Positions 15,248 through 23,101 of a stretch of 53,868 nt of DNA are shown piece after piece (positions within the stretch are counted from its first letter, which is position 1; each line of letters opens with the position of its first letter). The stretch is taken from contig NZ_PQIA01000058.1 in assembly GCF_003385235.1 (NCBI RefSeq), positions 1 to 53,868 of the forward strand, given 5' to 3'. The position numbers and the translations under genes were made by a program. The notes beneath the pieces were generated by a model that searched no databases, was not told the DNA's origin, and worked only from the letters and a program-made list of their open reading frames with translations. This DNA is from Amycolatopsis circi (lineage in GTDB: Bacteria; Actinomycetota; Actinomycetes; Mycobacteriales; Pseudonocardiaceae).

Positions 15248-15300
15248 GCCCCCGGGAGCTGACGGTGTTTCAACCGTATCCCAGCCGCACTCCCGGGGGC
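15248..15300. terminator. Stem-loop between xdhC and the GNAT gene
   Basis: Outer arms 15248-15258 and 15290-15300 form a perfect 11-bp G/C-rich stem; an inner ACGGT/ACCGT stem lies at 15262-15266 and 15273-15277. It is placed 12 bases downstream of the xdhC stop codon and just upstream of the GNAT start, so it probably ends the xdh message. Confidence 0.65.
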
Positions 15301-15311
15301 AGGCAAGCGAT

Positions 15312-16136
15312 TTACGCCCGAAGCGCGCCCGGCCGGACGCGCGCCTGGAACTTCTGCAGCAATGCCGCCGCGACGCTCACCGCGATCACCGCCGGTTCCT
15401 TGCCGGTCAGCTCCGGAAGCCCGATCGGCGTCGTGATCCGGGACAGCGCCGCCTCGTCGTGGCCGAGATCGGTCAGGCGCTTCCGGAACCGCGACCACTT
15501 CCCGGCGGACCCGATCAGCCCGATCGACCCGCAGGCACCGCTGCGCAAAGCGGCGTCGCACAGCGCGATGTCCTCGGCGTGGTCGTGCGTCATGATCAGC
15601 ACGTGCGTGCCCGCGGGCAGCTCCGACAGCACCGTTTCCGGCAGCAGCGGGACCTGGTGGACGCGCACGCTCGCCACCGCGTCGTCGAGCACAGCCAGTC
15701 GTTCCGCAGTCAGCTGCGCCGGCCGGCTGTCGATCAGGTGCAGGGAAACCTCGTGCCGGGCGAGCACTCGCGCCAGCTCCAGGCCGACGTGCCCGACCCC
15801 GAAGACCGCCACCGCCGGACGCACCGGCAGCGGCTCGAACAACAGCGTCATCGTCCCTCCGCAGCACTGCACGCCGTGCTGGTAAGGAGCCTTGTCGGAC
15901 AACGAAAGCGTTTGCAGCTCCGGCGCGGTCGCGTTGTCCCGCAACAGTTCCCGGGCCCGCTCGATCGCGACGGCCTCGGCGTTGCCGCCGCCGATCGTGC
16001 CGTGGGTTTCCGAAGAACCGACCACCATTTTCGCGCCGCCTTCGCGCGGGGTGTGCCCGCGCGAGGACGTCACCGTGACGAGCACGCCCGGCAGCCCCGC
16101 GTCCCGCAGGTGCTGCACCGCGCTGAGCCAGTTCAT
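15312..16136 (-). CDS. xdhC: XdhC, xanthine dehydrogenase accessory (molybdenum cofactor insertion) protein
   Basis: 274 residues. The N-terminal XdhC/CoxI domain has TVTSSRGHTPREGGAKMVV and GTIGGGNAE, and the conserved CCGG motif (QHGVQCCGGTMTL). A Rossmann-type part follows with AVFGVGHVGLELARVLA. In Rhodobacter XdhC binds sulfurated molybdenum cofactor and inserts it into xanthine dehydrogenase. The start overlaps the xdhB stop codon by ATGA, so it is translationally coupled. It is the last gene of the operon. Confidence 0.93.
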   Translation of the reverse strand: MNWLSAVQHLRDAGLPGVLVTVTSSRGHTPREGGAKMVVGSSETHGTIGGGNAEAVAIERARELLRDNATAPELQTLSLSDKAPYQHGVQCCGGTMTLLFEPLPVRPAVAVFGVGHVGLELARVLARHEVSLHLIDSRPAQLTAERLAVLDDAVASVRVHQVPLLPETVLSELPAGTHVLIMTHDHAEDIALCDAALRSGACGSIGLIGSAGKWSRFRKRLTDLGHDEAALSRITTPIGLPELTGKEPAVIAVSVAAALLQKFQARVRPGALRA

Positions 16137-18502
16137 GGCTGGCCCACCAGGTCCGGTACCTGCGCCTCGACCACCGGAGCGGCCGTGACAGCGTGGTCGA
16201 TCGCCCAGAACACGGCCTCCGGCGTCGCCGGGGAAGCGAGGTCGACGCTGTGTCCGGGCTCGCCGAAGGCGGCGACCGCCTGCCGCAACGCTTCCCGCAC
16301 CGCGAAGGCCAGCATCAACGGCGGTTCGCCGACCGCCTTCGACCCGTAGACCGCGCCTTCTTCCGCGGCGTCGGTCAGCAGCGTGACGTTGAATTCCTCC
16401 GGCATCTCCGAGAAGCTCGGCAGCTTGTACGTGCTCGCCGCCTGCGTCGCGAGCCGTCCACGCGACGGCCGGTCGGATTCGTCCCAGCGCAGGTCTTCCA
16501 GCGTCAGCCAGCCCATGCCCTGCACGAAGCCGCCCTCGATCTGGCCGATGTCGATCAGCGGGGACAGGCTGTCGCCGACGTCGTGCACGATGTCGACCCG
16601 CCGCGTTCGGTACGCGCCGGTGAAGTCGTCCACCTCGACCTCGGCCAGCGCCGCGCCGTAGGCGAAGTACTTGAACGGCGTTCCGCTCATCGTTGCGGAA
16701 TCCCAGCTCAGGCCCTCGGTCCGGTAATACCCGGCGGCCGACAGATGCACCCGGTCGAAGTAGGCAGCGTGCACGAGTTCGTCCCAGCCGATTTCCTCGC
16801 CGGACGGGGTGCGCGCGGCACCGCGGACGATCCGGACGTCGCTTTCCGGCACGCCGAGCTTGCCCGCCGCGACGGTCAGAAGCCGGTCGCGGATCTGCTC
16901 GCAGGCGTTCTTGACCGCGCCGCCGTTGAGGTCCGCGCCCGAACTCGCCGCGGTGGCCGAGGTGTTCGGCACCTTGTCCGTCCGGGTCGGGGCCAGCCGC
17001 ACCTTCTCCGGCGGCACGCCCAGCGCGGTCGCGGCCACCTGCAGCATCTTCGTGTGCAGGCCCTGGCCCATTTCGGTGCCGCCGTGGTTGATCAGGACCG
17101 AGCCGTCCTTGTACACGTGCACCAGCGCGCCGGCCTGGTTGAACGCGGTGAGGTTGAAGGAAATCCCGAACTTCACCGGCGTGATCGCGAGGCCGCGCTT
17201 GGAGTGCGGATGCTTCGCGTTGTACGCGGCGATCTCGGCCTGCCGCTGCTCGGCGTCGCCCGAGTCGAGGAGCTGCCGCCAGATCCGGTGGATGCGTTCC
17301 GGGTGCCGCACCGGCATCCCGTACGGCGTGTCCTGGCCTTCGGAGTAGAAGTTGCGCCGCCTCAGCTCGATCGGGTCGATGCCGAGCAGCGGTGCGCAGC
17401 GCCCGAGGATGTCCTCGATCACCAGCATTCCCTGCGGGCCGCCGAATCCGCGGAAGGCGGTCTGCGACGTCTTGTTGGTCTTCGCGATCCGCCCCAGCGC
17501 GCGGACATGCGGGATCCAGTACGCGTTGTCGACGTGGCACAGCGCGCGGGCGAGAACCGGTTCGGACAGGTCGAGGCTCCAGCCGCCGTCCGCGGTCAGC
17601 ACGACGTCCAGCGCCTGCAGTTTGCCGTCGGAGTCGAAGCCGACGCTCCATTCAGCGCGGAAACCGTGCCGTTTGCCGGTCATCGTCATGTCCTGGGTGC
17701 GGGTGAGCCGCAGCCGCACCGGGCGTCCGGTGAGCGTGGCGCCGAGCGCGGCGACCGCGGCGTACCCGTGCGGCTGCCATTCCTTGCCGCCGAAGCCGCC
17801 GCCCATCCGGAGGCTCTGCACGGTGACCTCGTGGCTGTGCTTGCCCAGCACGTGCGCCACGATGTCCTGCGTTTCCGACGGATGCTGCGTGCTGCTCTGG
17901 ACGAAAATCTGATCGGACTCGTCCACGTGCGCCAGCGCGCATTGGGTTTCCAGGTAGAAGTGCTCCTGGCCGGCGAAGTCGAACTCGCCGCGGAAGACGT
18001 GCGCTGAACCGGCCATCGCCGGGTCGACGTCCCCGCGCGCCACCACTCGCGGCTCGCCCTGGAAACTGCCCGCGGCGATCGCCTCGCCGACTGTCACCAG
18101 CGACGGCAGCGCTTCGGTGTCCACCTCGACGGCCGCCGCGCCCAGCCGCGCCGCTTCCAGCGTTTCGCCGAGCACCCAGGCCACCGCGTGGCCGAAGAAC
18201 ATCACCTCGGACGGGAACAGCGGTTCGTCGTGATGCACGCCGGAATCGTTGACACCAGGGACATCCGCCGCCGTGAGGACCCGAACCACGCCGGGTACGG
18301 CTTCGGCCGCTTCGGTGCGGATGGCCAGCACCTTCGCGTGCGCCTCGTTTACCTGTACGGGGTATGCGTGCAGGACGTCTTTGGTGCGGGCGACGAGGTC
18401 GTCGGTGTACAGCGCGGTGCCCCGGACGTGCGCCGCGGCGGCTTCGTGCGGCCGGGCGATCCCGATGGACGGGCTTTCCGGACGTTCGGACAATGCACTC
18501 AT
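16133..18502 (-). CDS. xdhB: XdhB, xanthine dehydrogenase molybdopterin-binding large subunit
   Basis: 789 residues from the ATG at 18502. Molybdenum cofactor motifs are GGGFGGKEWQPHG and AFRGFGGPQG (the latter with the substrate-site Arg), plus INHGGTEMGQGLHTKMLQVA; the catalytic Glu is in KAVGEPPLMLAFAVREALR. The enzyme oxidises hypoxanthine and xanthine to urate. The ribosome site GGAGG and start codon lie inside the perfect hairpin at 18499-18556, and a short ORF from the end of xdhA runs into this start, so translation is probably coupled to xdhA. Confidence 0.95.
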   Translation of the reverse strand: MSALSERPESPSIGIARPHEAAAAHVRGTALYTDDLVARTKDVLHAYPVQVNEAHAKVLAIRTEAAEAVPGVVRVLTAADVPGVNDSGVHHDEPLFPSEVMFFGHAVAWVLGETLEAARLGAAAVEVDTEALPSLVTVGEAIAAGSFQGEPRVVARGDVDPAMAGSAHVFRGEFDFAGQEHFYLETQCALAHVDESDQIFVQSSTQHPSETQDIVAHVLGKHSHEVTVQSLRMGGGFGGKEWQPHGYAAVAALGATLTGRPVRLRLTRTQDMTMTGKRHGFRAEWSVGFDSDGKLQALDVVLTADGGWSLDLSEPVLARALCHVDNAYWIPHVRALGRIAKTNKTSQTAFRGFGGPQGMLVIEDILGRCAPLLGIDPIELRRRNFYSEGQDTPYGMPVRHPERIHRIWRQLLDSGDAEQRQAEIAAYNAKHPHSKRGLAITPVKFGISFNLTAFNQAGALVHVYKDGSVLINHGGTEMGQGLHTKMLQVAATALGVPPEKVRLAPTRTDKVPNTSATAASSGADLNGGAVKNACEQIRDRLLTVAAGKLGVPESDVRIVRGAARTPSGEEIGWDELVHAAYFDRVHLSAAGYYRTEGLSWDSATMSGTPFKYFAYGAALAEVEVDDFTGAYRTRRVDIVHDVGDSLSPLIDIGQIEGGFVQGMGWLTLEDLRWDESDRPSRGRLATQAASTYKLPSFSEMPEEFNVTLLTDAAEEGAVYGSKAVGEPPLMLAFAVREALRQAVAAFGEPGHSVDLASPATPEAVFWAIDHAVTAAPVVEAQVPDLVGQP

Positions 18503-18556
18503 GCCGTCGCCTCCTTGACGAGTTTCACGCTGGTCGCTGGGGAGGCGACGGCATGA
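18499..18556 (-). promoter_or_regulatory. 16-bp hairpin hiding the xdhB ribosome-binding site and start codon
   Basis: On the minus-strand message, arm 18556-18541 pairs without mismatch with arm 18514-18499, leaving a 26-base loop. The second arm contains GGAGGCGACGGC followed by the ATG of xdhB. In the folded state the ribosome could not bind. A ribosome translating the bridging ORF at 18499-18588 would melt the stem. Confidence 0.75.
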
Positions 18557-18588
18557 ATAGTGATGATTCGCTTGCAAGCTGCGCTCAT
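18499..18588 (-). CDS. 29-codon bridging ORF between xdhA and xdhB (coupling peptide)
   Basis: The ATG (18588-18586) overlaps the xdhA stop TGA, and the ORF's own TGA (18501-18499) overlaps the xdhB ATG. The peptide begins MSAACKRIITIHAVASPATS and ends KLVKEATA. A ribosome finishing xdhA could restart here at once, cross the hairpin and be delivered to xdhB. The peptide matches nothing I recognise and may have no function beyond coupling. Coding is inferred from the geometry only. Confidence 0.55.
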   Translation of the reverse strand: MSAACKRIITIHAVASPATSVKLVKEATA

Positions 18589-20009
18589 GCTTGTGCCCCC
18601 TCAAGAGAGTCGGCGTGCAGTTTCAGCAGGCTGCGGCCCAAAGTCGCGGCGCGGTAGGCCGCACTCGCGCGATGGTCGTCCATCGGCGTGCCCTCGCCGC
18701 GCAGAATTTCCGCGGCGGCGCGGACGGTTTCCTCGTTCCAGGACTGTCCGACGAGCGCCGCTTCGGTGTCTTTAGCGCGAATCGGCGTCGCGGCGACCCC
18801 GCCGAGCCCGATCTGCGCGGTGCGCACGAGACCGTCTTCGATGTCGAGCGCGAACGCGACAGCGACGCTGGAAATGTCATCGAACCGCCGTTTGGCGACC
18901 TTGTGGAACGCCGTGGTTCCGGCTAGTGGCAAGGGAATCCGCACAGACCGGATCAGCTCGTCGGCCCGCCGGACGCTCTGCCGGTAACCGGTGAAGTACT
19001 CGTCGAGCGGCACTTCGCGGTCTCCGTCCACAGAGGACAGCACGACGCTAGCGCCGAGCGCGAGCAGCACCGGTGCGGAGTCGCCGATCGGCGACCCGGT
19101 GCCGAGGTTTCCGCCGAGCGTCGCGGCATTCCGGATCAGCCGCGACGCGAACTGCGGGATCAGCTGGCTCAGCAGCGGCACCCGGCCGTCGAGGCGGCGG
19201 TCCATCTCGGTGAGACTCAGCCCGGCCCCGATTTCGATCGTCTCCGCGCCGATGTCCAGCATCTGCAGCTCCGGCACCCGATCGATGGCGACGACGCAGT
19301 CCGCCCGGACGCCGCGGATGTTCACCTCGACGCCCCAGTCAGTCGACCCGGCCACGAAAGTCGCGTTAGGACGGTCGTGGCGCAGCTGCAGCGCTTCGGT
19401 CCAGGTGGCTGGTCGGAGGTAGTCCCGTCCTTCGTCATGCAGTTGTGTCGCAACGGGTTCCGGTGCCCCGCAAGTTCGCCGTTGTGCCAGCGGATCCTCG
19501 GCCGGGGGAGTGCCGAGCGCGTGTGCGGCGTCGCGGATCGGCCGGTATCCGGTGCAGCGGCAGAGGTTTCCGCTCAGCGCGTGGATGTCGAAGCCGTTCG
19601 GCGCGTGGTCGTCGCCGGTCGCGTCGCGGTCGCTGCGGTAGTACTCGGCGGCCATGCTGCAGACGAACCCGGGAGTGCAGTAGCCGCACTGGGATCCGCC
19701 GCGCACGGCCATTTCGTGCTGCACCGGGTGCAAGTCCTCAGTGGACCCGAGCCCCTCGGCGGTCCACACCTCCTGCCCGTCCAGCGAACCGACCGGGGCG
19801 AGGCACGCGTTGATCGCGACCAGATCCGTCGGCGATTCGACGCCGGGGCGCGCGACCAGGATCGCGCACGCTCCGCATTCGCCCTCGGCGCAGCCCTCCT
19901 TGCAGCTGGTCAGGCCCTGTCCGCGGAGCCAGTCCAGTGCCGTGGTGTGCACGGGAACGGCGCCGATCGCGGTGCGTTTCCCGTTGACGGTCACCTCGGG
20001 GTCGACCAT
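18585..20009 (-). CDS. xdhA: XdhA, xanthine dehydrogenase small subunit (2Fe-2S and FAD domains)
   Basis: 474 residues from the ATG at 20009 (MVDPEVTVNGKRTAIG). The first [2Fe-2S] cluster is in CKEGCAEGECGACAILV and the second in CGYCTPGFVCSM and NLCRCTGYRPI. The FAD domain follows with TFVAGSTDWGVEVN, ATLGGNLGTGSPIGDSAPV and the CO-dehydrogenase-flavoprotein-type C-terminus. The protein moves electrons from the molybdenum centre in XdhB to NAD+. It is the first structural gene of the operon; a small ORF and possible leader lie upstream. Confidence 0.95.
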   Translation of the reverse strand: MVDPEVTVNGKRTAIGAVPVHTTALDWLRGQGLTSCKEGCAEGECGACAILVARPGVESPTDLVAINACLAPVGSLDGQEVWTAEGLGSTEDLHPVQHEMAVRGGSQCGYCTPGFVCSMAAEYYRSDRDATGDDHAPNGFDIHALSGNLCRCTGYRPIRDAAHALGTPPAEDPLAQRRTCGAPEPVATQLHDEGRDYLRPATWTEALQLRHDRPNATFVAGSTDWGVEVNIRGVRADCVVAIDRVPELQMLDIGAETIEIGAGLSLTEMDRRLDGRVPLLSQLIPQFASRLIRNAATLGGNLGTGSPIGDSAPVLLALGASVVLSSVDGDREVPLDEYFTGYRQSVRRADELIRSVRIPLPLAGTTAFHKVAKRRFDDISSVAVAFALDIEDGLVRTAQIGLGGVAATPIRAKDTEAALVGQSWNEETVRAAAEILRGEGTPMDDHRASAAYRAATLGRSLLKLHADSLEGAQA

Positions 20010-20150
20010 CGGAGTTCCTCTCGTCTTTTCTCGGCTGGGGCCACGGCCGCCGACGCGCCGCATCGGCGCAGGTCAGGGGGACCGTGGGGAAGTTCGCGGC
20101 AACGGGACTCGGGACCCGTGCGCGTGCGCGACCGAGCGGGGGGAGACCGC

Positions 20151-20252
20151 TCAGGGGCGCGTTGGCCAGCCGTGCGCGACGCGCCCCTTGTTCCAGGCGG
20201 ACTGGCGCGTGCGCTGACGGAGGTCGGCGAGCTGTCCGGAAGTCAGAAGCAT
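20151..20252 (-). CDS. 33-residue leader-like ORF upstream of xdhA
   Basis: ATG at 20252 preceded by the strong ribosome site GAGGAGG with normal spacing; 33 residues starting MLLTSGQLADLRQRTRQSAW and ending in TRP. It is Arg-rich and has no Cys pair, so it is not the known cysteine leader. The stop lies 141 bases upstream of xdhA. Between them the minus strand can form small stems (GAGCGG/CCGCTC about 20133-20153 and ACGGG/CCCGT about 20103-20122). It may be an attenuation leader for the xdh operon or a small protein gene. Confidence 0.45.
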   Translation of the reverse strand: MLLTSGQLADLRQRTRQSAWNKGRVAHGWPTRP

Positions 20253-20435
20253 CGCGCACCTCCTCGAGAGCGAACGGAACGAGCGGTGCAGGCACACCGC
20301 CGTCGACGAAGCGTAACGCCGGGTTCAGCGGGAGACAAGGGTCGACGTCGCCCGAAAGGAGACCCAGGACACACTTCCAAATACCCCTAGGGGGTATAAA
20401 GTTCGTCGCGTCACCAGCGAACGAAGGAGAAACCG
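20253..20435. other. Divergent promoter region between the xdh leader and the metal-related gene
   Basis: No gene is seen here. On the plus strand it holds the CsoR-type palindrome at 20381-20397 with an overlapping TATAAA, then GAAGGAGAAA before the ATG at 20436. On the minus strand it must hold the promoter of the xdh leader; I cannot pick its boxes. Confidence 0.55.
20381..20397 (+). promoter_or_regulatory. CsoR-type (copper-sensor) operator overlapping a probable -10 box
   Basis: ATACCCCTAGGGGGTAT matches the G-tract palindrome bound by CsoR/RcnR-family repressors (TACCC...GGGTA type). TATAAA at 20395-20400 overlaps its right end and could be the -10 box, so bound repressor would block transcription of the gene at 20436. 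No csoR gene is in the window. Confidence 0.7.
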
Positions 20436-21173
20436 ATGAACGTCAACGGCACCGCGCTTTCGACCGGCGAAGTCCAGCTCGGCGTGGTGCACGCCCCCGC
20501 TCGGGCCGGGGAAGACGGCGAGCTTTCGTTCACCGTCGCCACCGCCGACGGACAGCCGATAACCAAATACGAGGAGGCACACGGCAAGCAGTTACACCTG
20601 ATCGTGGTTCGCAACGACGGCGCGCACTTCCGACACCGCCATCCAGTGCTGGATCCGGAGAACGGCGTCTGGACGATCCCGTGGACTTGGGACGCGGCGG
20701 GCACGTACCGCGTCTTCACCGACCTCACCCCGGCGGGTGGCGAGAGCGTCACGCTGTCGCGGACCGTCGAGGTCGCCGGTGACTACCAGCCGCAGGCCTC
20801 GGAACCGGTCGCGAAGAGCGTGGTCGACGGCTACGAAGTGACCCTCGACGGCACGCTCGCAGCCGGCGCGGGAACGCTGCTGACTGCCCGCGTGACCCGC
20901 GACGGACAGCCGGTCACCGACCTGGAGCCGTACCTCGGTTCGTTCGGCCACCTGGTCGCGCTGCGTCAGGGCGACCTCGCCTACCTGCACATCCACGCGC
21001 TCGACGACGAGAAACCCGGGCCGGAGATCCGCTTCCACGCCGAGGCTCCGACGACCGGCCGGTACCTGCTGTACCTCGACTTCCAGGCCGAGGGCGTCGT
21101 CCGCGCCGCCGCCTTCGTCCTCGACGCCGGGCTCGCCGCGCCGGGCCGCCACGAACACCACGGCCACCACTGA
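20436..21173 (+). CDS. Metal-related beta-sandwich protein with His-rich tail
   Basis: 245 residues without an evident signal peptide or membrane segment. The sequence is strand-rich with two similar halves: KQLHLIVVRNDGAHFRHRHP in the first and GHLVALRQGDLAYLHIHALD in the second. It ends with GRHEHHGHH, a likely metal-binding tail. The CsoR-type operator upstream suggests copper control. Similar proteins are often annotated as heavy-metal-binding or hypothetical. The actual function is not known to me. The DHA2 transporter gene follows 52 bases later and may be co-transcribed. Confidence 0.75.
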   Translation: MNVNGTALSTGEVQLGVVHAPARAGEDGELSFTVATADGQPITKYEEAHGKQLHLIVVRNDGAHFRHRHPVLDPENGVWTIPWTWDAAGTYRVFTDLTPAGGESVTLSRTVEVAGDYQPQASEPVAKSVVDGYEVTLDGTLAAGAGTLLTARVTRDGQPVTDLEPYLGSFGHLVALRQGDLAYLHIHALDDEKPGPEIRFHAEAPTTGRYLLYLDFQAEGVVRAAAFVLDAGLAAPGRHEHHGHH

Positions 21174-21225
21174 GCGGCCGCCGGATGCCGTGCTGCCGTT
21201 CCCCTTGAAGAGAAAGCGAAAAACG

Positions 21226-22626
21226 ATGACCACCGCACCAGAAACCCGGCCGAACACCCTCCGCTGGTGGGCGCTCGGACTGATCGCCCTGGCCCAGTTC
21301 ATGGTGATCATGGATACCTCGATCATCGGCGTCGCACTGCCGCGCATGCGCGACGCGCTCGGATTCACCCCCAGCACGCTGTCCTGGGTCTTCAACGCGT
21401 ACGTGATCGCCTTCGGCGGCCTGCTGCTGCTAGGCGGACGACTATCGGATTTGTTCGGCGCCAGAAAGCTTTTCGCCACCGGGTGGGCGATTCTCCTGGC
21501 AGGTTCGGTGCTCGCCGGAGCCGCTGGAAACGTCCCGATCGAGCTCGCTGGCCGGATCGTGCAGGGCGCGGGAGCCGCGCTCATCGCCCCGTCCGCGCTG
21601 ACTCTGTTGATGATGCTCTTCGGCAGCAACCCGAAGGAACTCACGAAAGCCCTTGCGCTGTACGGCGCGGCGGCACCGGCTGGCGGTACCGCTGGAGTGT
21701 TCCTCGGCGGAGTGATCACGGAGTACCTGTCGTGGCCGTGGGTGTTCTACCTCAACGTGCCCATCGCCGTGCTCGCACTGTTCGCCACTCGCGCGGTTTT
21801 GCCTGGGGGAGCGTCCGGAACCCGGGGCACCGTTGACGTCATCGGCGCGCTGACCGTCACGCTCGGCCTCGGAACGCTGGTGTACGGGATCGTCCGCGCT
21901 CCGGAAGCGGGCTGGGCAGCCGCGGAAACCTGGATCGCGCTCGGTGCCGGCGTCGTACTGCTGGCCGGTTTCGTTCTCCGGCAAGCGAAAGCCCGCACTC
22001 CGCTGATGCGGTTGTCGATCTTCCGTGCTCCGCGACTCGGTGCGGCGAACCTGGCGCAGGTTTTCCTTGGCGCGGCGTGGATTCCGATGTGGTTCTTCCT
22101 GAACCTCTACCTGCAGCAGGTACTCGGCTTTCGTGCCTTCCCCGCAGGTGCCGCGTTGTTGCCGATGACCGCGCTGATCATGCTCGGAATGATCGCCTTG
22201 GCCCCGCGAGTGATCGGCCGCTTCGGCCCGAAGCTGCCGATCGTCGCCGGATTGCTGTTGCTGGCAGCCGGACTGGGCTGGCTCGCGCTGGTGCGGGCGA
22301 ACGGCAGCTTCTGGGTGGACGTCCTGCCCGCGTCGCTCGTCGAGGCGCTGGGGATGTCGCTGGCGTTCATCCCGTCGCTCAGCACGGCGATTTCCGCGGC
22401 CCGGCCGGAGGAAGGCGGGCTCGCGTCGGGGATCGTGAACACCGGCTACCAGGTGGGATCGGCGCTGGGCTTGGCCGTGATGACCGCGCTGGCGGCTGCT
22501 TCCGGCGCGGGTGCGCTCGGTGACCCGGCGGCGTTGACGAACGGCTACTCGGTCGCCTTCATCGGCTCGGCAGTGCTCGCCCTCGCCGGAGCAGTCCTGG
22601 CAGCCGTCACCTTCCGCCGCCAGTAA
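21226..22626 (+). CDS. MFS drug:H+ antiporter, DHA2 (EmrB/QacA-like) family
   Basis: 466 residues with about 14 hydrophobic segments. The DHA2 motif appears early: LAQFMVIMDTSIIGVALPRM, followed by the motif LLLLGGRLSDLFGARKLFA in the first cytoplasmic loop and PAGGTAGVFLGGVITEYLSW (motif C, antiporter type). It would export small hydrophobic compounds. It follows the His-tailed protein and may be controlled by the same CsoR-type operator. The stop codon is three bases before the repeat at 22630-22678. Confidence 0.92.
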   Translation: MTTAPETRPNTLRWWALGLIALAQFMVIMDTSIIGVALPRMRDALGFTPSTLSWVFNAYVIAFGGLLLLGGRLSDLFGARKLFATGWAILLAGSVLAGAAGNVPIELAGRIVQGAGAALIAPSALTLLMMLFGSNPKELTKALALYGAAAPAGGTAGVFLGGVITEYLSWPWVFYLNVPIAVLALFATRAVLPGGASGTRGTVDVIGALTVTLGLGTLVYGIVRAPEAGWAAAETWIALGAGVVLLAGFVLRQAKARTPLMRLSIFRAPRLGAANLAQVFLGAAWIPMWFFLNLYLQQVLGFRAFPAGAALLPMTALIMLGMIALAPRVIGRFGPKLPIVAGLLLLAAGLGWLALVRANGSFWVDVLPASLVEALGMSLAFIPSLSTAISAARPEEGGLASGIVNTGYQVGSALGLAVMTALAAASGAGALGDPAALTNGYSVAFIGSAVLALAGAVLAAVTFRRQ

Positions 22627-22629
22627 GTC

Positions 22630-22678
22630 CGTGAAGGACTCCTTGAGGGAATCAGATTCCCTCAAGGAGTCCTTCACG
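22630..22678. repeat. Type B palindromic repeat filling the gap between two convergent stop codons
   Basis: Perfect palindrome, arms 22630-22653 and 22655-22678 around a central A at 22654. Core GTGAAGGACTCCTTGAGGG. The DHA2 stop ends at 22626 and the DUF2871 stop begins at 22679, so the repeat is essentially the whole intergenic space. It most likely ends transcription from both sides. Confidence 0.93.
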
Positions 22679-23101
22679 TCACGCCTTCGACTCGGCGGGC
22701 TTCCAGATCCGTCCGTGCAGGCCGACGAACAACAGTACAAATGCGACAGTCAGCAGGATGTGCCCGAGCCCGGCGATTCCGGCGATCGCCGCGCCGGATT
22801 CCTTGCCCAGCACGGTGAGCGTGCCGTGCACGGCCATCCCGCCGACCGTGACGAGCATTCCGGCGTGGTAGATCCAGAAGAACGGCGCGAACGACCTCGT
22901 CGCCGACAGCGTGAACACCTTGTCCAGCACCAGGACGATCAGGAACACCAGCGTCCCGAGCGCGAGCAGGTGGGTGTGCACAATGGACAGCTGGGTGTCG
23001 CCGGTGAAGTTCTTCGCCTTGGTCAGCTCGCGGTAGTACAGCCCGCCGAGCAGGCCGAGGATCGTGTAGATCGCGGCGGCCCAGTAGATCTTCTTCGTCA
23101 T
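22679..23101 (-). CDS. DUF2871 family four-helix membrane protein
   Basis: 140 residues with four hydrophobic segments: AIYTILGLLGGLYYRELT, LSIVHTHLLALGTLVFLIVL, FFWIYHAGMLVTVGGMAVHG and a C-terminal GHILLTVAFVLLFVGLHG. Conserved His residues lie in VHTH, YHAG and LGH, which could bind a metal or haem. I recognise the pattern as DUF2871; no function is established. It overlaps the upstream ABC ATPase gene by ATGA, so it belongs to that operon and may assist or be exported by the transporter. Confidence 0.82.
   Translation of the reverse strand: MTKKIYWAAAIYTILGLLGGLYYRELTKAKNFTGDTQLSIVHTHLLALGTLVFLIVLVLDKVFTLSATRSFAPFFWIYHAGMLVTVGGMAVHGTLTVLGKESGAAIAGIAGLGHILLTVAFVLLFVGLHGRIWKPAESKA

Noticed and set aside
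15312..17651. A 779-codon minus-strand frame that joins xdhC with an upstream out-of-frame extension
   Set aside because: Only the part from 16136 is XdhC; the rest is a frame-shifted reading of xdhB.
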